From CAXBCP01 sp963974055 (GTDB lineage: Bacteria; Pseudomonadota; Alphaproteobacteria; MPNO01; UBA830), in the NCBI GenBank assembly GCA_963974055.1, contig CAXBCP010000019.1:1-64000 (forward strand): DNA of 64,000 nt, given 5' to 3'. The translations under genes were made by a program, and so were the position numbers. Every line of letters begins with the position of its first letter. Position 1 is the stretch's first letter. The notes under the pieces were generated by a model. That model did no database searches. It was given only the letters and a program-made list of their open reading frames with translations, and had not been told where the DNA came from. This document shows, piece after piece, positions 60,336-64,000 of the stretch.

Positions 60336-61559
60336 ATGAGCGAGATACGATCCGCGATCCGACAGCAATTGCCGATTTACGGCGCGGGCGTCTTCTCCAA
60401 CAGCAATATCACCATCTCGTCGATCATCGTGCCGCTCTGGGCGCTGTATCTCGGCGTATCGCCCGGCATTATCGGCGTATTGCTCGGCATCCGGCATTTT
60501 CCCGGCCTGCTTTTCGCCATTCACGGCGGCGTCCTTCTCGACCGTCTGGGTGCGCGCCCCATCATGATCATCTTCGCGGCGATGGCGGTTGCCGTCCCGC
60601 TGCTCTTTCCGATCATGCCGTGGGTCTGGGCTATGCTGGTCCTGCAGATGGTCTGGGGGTTCGCGACCACAATGACCTGGATGGGCGCTCAGACCTGCGT
60701 GTCCCAGATGATGCGGGGCAGTACCCGGCATGCCGCAAGGCTGTCGGTGTCGGTCCGTCTCGGGATGCTGGTCGGGCCTCCCTTCGCAGGATGGGCATGG
60801 GACACCTGGGGCGCCTGGGGCGGTTTCGGATCGATATCCGTCTGGGCGCTGGGTCTTCTTATTTCCTGTCTGGCGCTGCCGAAAGCCGGGTTCGACGACG
60901 CCCAGCCGGTCCGCAGATTCCGCATCGGCGACCTGTTGCCGCGCGGCGCCGACTATCTGGCGGCCCTGCGCATGATGACGATCCCGGCCATCGCCATCTG
61001 CGTTTATCTGAGTGCAATCCGCATCGCGAGTTACGGGGTGCAGGAATCTTTCTACATCGTTTACCTGAAGGAAATCGGGCTGTCCGCCGGCAATATCGGA
61101 TTGCTGGCCGGGACCGGGCATTCGATCATGGGGGCCGTCGGCGCCCTGATGCTCGGCCTCGCGCCCCAGATACGGTCTATCCGCCGCCAGCTTTACCTGT
61201 TCCTTCTCACCCTTGCGGTCGCAATCGTGATGATCTCGATCACGCCGCTGCTGTTCGATTTCTGGCCTCTCTTCGCCGCGATCACCCTGCGGGGGCTACT
61301 GCTCGGATTCAACCAGCCGCTGATGATTTCCATGATGGCCGGCGCTTCCCCGGCAAATGTCCAGGGACAGACCGTCGGACTACGCACGACTGCAAACCGT
61401 GCTGCCGCCACATTCATCCCCGTCGCCATGGGATTTCTCGTGGAAGCCATCGGCATCGAATACAGTTTCTACGTCATGGGTGCCGTCATGCTCGGCGGCT
61501 GTTTCTGGGTCTGGTTGCTGATGCTGCGGGCATTCCGGCGCGGCGACATTCCGGCCTGA
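60336..61559 (+). CDS. MFS transporter
   Basis: Twelve-helix carrier of 407 residues: VFSNSNITISSIIVPLWALYLGVSP in helix 1, GVLLDRLGARPIMIIFA in loop 2-3, LVGPPFAGWAWDTWG in helix 5 and GHSIMGAVGALMLGLAPQIRS after the central loop. It does not share the VFHPxDY signature of the other three carriers, so it is a separate subfamily. ATG with ACATG context; the NTF2-like gene is divergent. Confidence 0.88.
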   Translation: MSEIRSAIRQQLPIYGAGVFSNSNITISSIIVPLWALYLGVSPGIIGVLLGIRHFPGLLFAIHGGVLLDRLGARPIMIIFAAMAVAVPLLFPIMPWVWAMLVLQMVWGFATTMTWMGAQTCVSQMMRGSTRHAARLSVSVRLGMLVGPPFAGWAWDTWGAWGGFGSISVWALGLLISCLALPKAGFDDAQPVRRFRIGDLLPRGADYLAALRMMTIPAIAICVYLSAIRIASYGVQESFYIVYLKEIGLSAGNIGLLAGTGHSIMGAVGALMLGLAPQIRSIRRQLYLFLLTLAVAIVMISITPLLFDFWPLFAAITLRGLLLGFNQPLMISMMAGASPANVQGQTVGLRTTANRAAATFIPVAMGFLVEAIGIEYSFYVMGAVMLGGCFWVWLLMLRAFRRGDIPA

Positions 61560-61658
61560 ATTCGCCGACCGGACAACCCGCCGGACCCGCTCGACAAAGC
61601 ATTCCCCGGGAGATACCGTCTGGCGACAAATCAGAACAATATCCGACAGGGGACGAAA

Positions 61659-62606
61659 ATGGCCGGCGAAAACTTCTATCCGGGCGAGCCGCTCGCCGAA
61701 GACGAAATCCGCGTAACGCTGCTGGGAACCGGCACCCCGTTTCCGCGGCGCGGCCAGGCCTGCGCATCGGTGTTCGTCGAAGCCGGCAATGACAAGTTTC
61801 TGCTCGATTGCGGTTCCGGCGCGCCGCAGAATTTTACGTCGCTTGAAATCCCCTTCACCGCGGTCGACAAGGTATTCGTCACCCATCACCATGTCGACCA
61901 TATCGGCGGTCTCGACCATTTCTGGATCGGCGGCTGGACCTACGGCCGCACGACCCCGCTGAAAGTCTGGGGACCGCCGGGCACCGATAAAATCGTCGGT
62001 CACCTGCGCGGCATTTACGAATGGGACATCGAAACCCGGCTCGACGCCCTGCCGCCGGGCGGACATGAAATCGAGTGTTCCGAATTCGGCCAGGACGGCA
62101 CGATCTACGACAATTACGACAATGGCGGCGTGCGCATCACCGCCTTCAAGGTCCTGCATTGCGAGCCGCAGAACACGTTCGCCATGAAGGTGGAATACCG
62201 CGACCGGACCTTCGTGTTTTCCGCCGATACCAAGAAATGCGATTCCCTGCTCAAACACGCGGCGGGCTGCGACCTGCTGGTGCACGAAGCCTTTCCGCCG
62301 GCCGAACTGTATGCCGAAAAGTCGAACCGTCCGCTGGCGGTCGCGAAGAAGATTTCAGAGGTCTATCACACGTCGCCGCGCGAAGCCGGCGAGATCTTCG
62401 CCGAAACCGAACCGCGCATGGCCGTCATCTATCACATGTACAACAACGACGACGTGATCGCCCCGGCGCTCGACCAGATCCGCGAAAACTATCAGGGTCC
62501 GGTTGAAATCGGCTACGACCTGATGGTCATCAATGTCGGCGACAAGGTCCGCGTTCGTCCGGCGGTGGTGTCCGACAAACCGTGGCCGATCGGCAGGACC
62601 GCCTGA
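61659..62606 (+). CDS. MBL-fold metallohydrolase
   Basis: A protein of 315 residues of the metallo-beta-lactamase fold, close to the RNase Z/arylsulfatase-like group: LLGTGTPFPRRGQACASVFVE, the zinc motif THHHVDHIGG, VLHCEPQNTFAMKVEYRDRTFVFSADTKKC (His and Asp ligands) and the late VIYHMYNND. Two metal ions are expected. Substrate unknown; the size argues against tRNase Z proper. ATG has AGGGGACG upstream. Confidence 0.9.
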   Translation: MAGENFYPGEPLAEDEIRVTLLGTGTPFPRRGQACASVFVEAGNDKFLLDCGSGAPQNFTSLEIPFTAVDKVFVTHHHVDHIGGLDHFWIGGWTYGRTTPLKVWGPPGTDKIVGHLRGIYEWDIETRLDALPPGGHEIECSEFGQDGTIYDNYDNGGVRITAFKVLHCEPQNTFAMKVEYRDRTFVFSADTKKCDSLLKHAAGCDLLVHEAFPPAELYAEKSNRPLAVAKKISEVYHTSPREAGEIFAETEPRMAVIYHMYNNDDVIAPALDQIRENYQGPVEIGYDLMVINVGDKVRVRPAVVSDKPWPIGRTA

Positions 62607-62635
62607 TATCCAGTCCTGGAATATAAACCGGGCGT

Positions 62636-63781
62636 CTATTTCCAGAGTTCGGCCGAGGCCAGTTTCGCGCCTTCCGCCATCGCTTCGAGCTTTTTCCAGA
62701 CGATTTCCGGCTCGACCGCCGCCTGGCCGACCCAGGTGCCGTAGCCGCAATCGCTGCCGGCGATAACCTGTTCGCGCCCGACCCGGCTGGCGATCCGGGT
62801 GATGCGCTGGGCGATCAGTTCGGGGTGTTCGATGAAATTCGATTTGGATTCGATGACGCCGGGGATCAGTACCACGTCGTCGGGAACCTTCACGTCGTCG
62901 AACACCGTGTATTCATGGGCGTGGCGCGGGTTCGCCGCTTCGAAGGATATCCCCGACACATTGGCCGTAAACGCGATGTCGATAACGTCGCGCAGCGGGA
63001 CGTCGCAGTGATGGGGACCTTCGTAATTGCCCCAGCACAGGTGTATCCGCACCATGTCCCTGGGCACATTTTCCAGTGCGTGATTCAGGGCCTCGACATG
63101 AAGTTCGGCCCGTTTGCGGAAATCCGCCAGGCTGAGATCCGCATACTGAATATGACGGCCCATGCCGAGATCCGGACAATCGAGCTGCAACATGATCCCG
63201 GCATTGGTGACGGTTTCGTATTCGTAGCGCATGGCCTCCGCGATCGCGAAAATATAGCTCTCGAAATCGGGATAATGGGTATTGGCGAAAAACAGGGATA
63301 TAACGCCGGGCGATGCGCCGGTGAGGAACTTTCCGGAAATATCGGCGCCTTCGGTCGCGGCAATCAGGTTTTTCGTATCCGTGACGGCAGCTTCCCGGTC
63401 GCTGACGGAGATTTCAGCATTGCAGCCGGGTGTTTTCCGGCGCGACCGGCCCGGATCGTTGAACACCCGTTCCGCCATCTTGGGAAATTCGGCAACGTCC
63501 TGGTACACGAACGAATTGCTTTCGCCGCCAAAGCCGGCCAGCCGGTCCTTGATGTACGTCGCGTAACTCGGCTTGCTGACTTCGCCGTCATTGACGATAT
63601 CGATCCCGGCATCGACCTGATGCTTCACGGTTTCGGCAACCGCGCTTTGCACCCGCGCCGCGAGCGCCTCCCGGTCGACCGGAATGCCTTCTTCCTTTGC
63701 GTACATGATCTGGATCAGGTCTTCGGGCCGTGGCAGGCTGCCGACATGCGTGGTCAGAATACGGTCTGTGCTGCGGATCAT
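62636..63781 (-). CDS. Cobalamin-independent methionine synthase-family protein (MetE C-terminal type)
   Basis: A protein of 381 residues corresponding to the catalytic half of MetE. LTTHVGSLPRPEDLI opens the barrel, GIDIVNDGEVSKPSY follows, and zinc ligands appear in IHLCWGNYEGPHH, SFEAANPRHAHEY and IAGSDCGYGT. Relatives transfer methyl or alkyl groups to thiols (methionine synthase, epoxyalkane:CoM transferase, core-MetE). The missing N-terminal folate domain makes a corrinoid partner or other donor likely. ATG has GGGAGGA about 9 bp upstream. Confidence 0.9.
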   Translation of the reverse strand: MIRSTDRILTTHVGSLPRPEDLIQIMYAKEEGIPVDREALAARVQSAVAETVKHQVDAGIDIVNDGEVSKPSYATYIKDRLAGFGGESNSFVYQDVAEFPKMAERVFNDPGRSRRKTPGCNAEISVSDREAAVTDTKNLIAATEGADISGKFLTGASPGVISLFFANTHYPDFESYIFAIAEAMRYEYETVTNAGIMLQLDCPDLGMGRHIQYADLSLADFRKRAELHVEALNHALENVPRDMVRIHLCWGNYEGPHHCDVPLRDVIDIAFTANVSGISFEAANPRHAHEYTVFDDVKVPDDVVLIPGVIESKSNFIEHPELIAQRITRIASRVGREQVIAGSDCGYGTWVGQAAVEPEIVWKKLEAMAEGAKLASAELWK

Positions 63782-63898
63782 GATAAACGTCCTCCCATCC
63801 GTCGGAATGCGGATTTACGGGCAGAACATATCAAACGGGCGCGCCGAGAGATAGCGGACGGATCGTGCGATCAGGAGCCTCAGTGAAGTGAAAGTCCG

Positions 63899-64000
63899 CT
63901 ATTCCTTGTTGAAGAAGCGGTAAATCTTCGATTTTACCCGGCGTTCGTTCGGCGCCATTGCATAGGCCCGGACGAAATCGTCGGCGGCCCGGGCCAGATC
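63899..64000 (-). CDS. Partial gene, C-terminal end only
   Basis: The last 33 codons of a minus-strand gene whose start lies beyond the window. The visible tail is basic and helical (AADDFVRAYAMAPNERRVKSK and a short end closing in FFNKE). Not recognised. Confidence 0.5.
   Translation of the reverse strand, partial: DLARAADDFVRAYAMAPNERRVKSKIYRFFNKE

Noticed and set aside
1..64000. tRNA, rRNA, CRISPR arrays, prophage and active insertion sequences
   Set aside because: None was recognised on either strand; the only transposase-like gene has lost its catalytic residues and shows no terminal repeats.

Overview
The window looks like chromosomal DNA of a GC-rich alphaproteobacterium, probably of the Rhodospirillales/Thalassobaculales type. 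The grounds are a complete Caulobacter-style cpa/tad pilus locus, an LdtR-type MarR regulator, a membrane haem/[2Fe-2S] adenylate cyclase of the CyaC type, the recG-sdhE-mfd neighbourhood, and many TRAP, UbiD, MmgE/PrpD and CoA-ligase genes. No rRNA, tRNA, CRISPR array, prophage or active insertion sequence was seen. Assignments rest on reading translated sequence, motifs, spacing and known families; no database search was run.

Layout. 0.4-8.4 kb: a glutathione transferase, a three-gene TRAP transporter, a YncE-like beta-propeller, a periplasmic-binding-fold protein without a signal peptide, a polysaccharide-deacetylase/allantoinase-like enzyme and an MFS carrier. 8.4-21.1 kb: the Flp/Tad pilus locus, with divergent TadG, flp, tadV/cpaA, cpaB-cpaC-cpaD-cpaE-cpaF, tadB-tadC, convergent tadD and two TadE-like genes. 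21.1-34.2 kb: mostly housekeeping and regulation, with LdtR-like, EgtD-like and FrnE-like genes, a small coiled-coil protein behind a consensus sigma-54 promoter, a TPR/adenylate-cyclase operon behind a perfect CRP-type site, DUF502, recG, sdhE, mfd, MaoC-like and dps.

34.3-52.1 kb: catabolic and transport genes. These include a nadX-like/crotonase/CoA-ligase/MFS operon, GhrA-like and MmgE/PrpD enzymes, UbiD, a PaaA/PaaC-like diiron protein with a LysR regulator, an HIBADH-like enzyme, GlcG-like, two tandem MFS paralogues coupled to a fused SpmA-SpmB protein, and a Tat-exported intradiol dioxygenase. Together they suggest uptake and degradation of aromatic or carboxylic acids.

52.3-64.0 kb: a 35-residue membrane protein behind a structured leader, an atypical receiver-like protein, an operon of two tandem QueG/reductive-dehalogenase-like double [4Fe-4S] proteins plus a PaaK-type CoA ligase, and divergent from it an intact IS481-type transposase gene that has lost all three DDE residues. 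Then come a 59-residue membrane protein behind a second CRP-type site, an ABM monooxygenase, a RibA with a degenerate RibB-like domain, an NTF2-like protein, MFS, an MBL-fold hydrolase, a MetE-like protein and a truncated gene at the edge.

The best candidates for new biology are the catalytically dead transposase beside the tandem reductase/CoA-ligase operon, the cAMP-linked small membrane protein, the sigma-54-driven coiled-coil protein, and the CpaF ATPase with a duplicated N-terminal helical domain.
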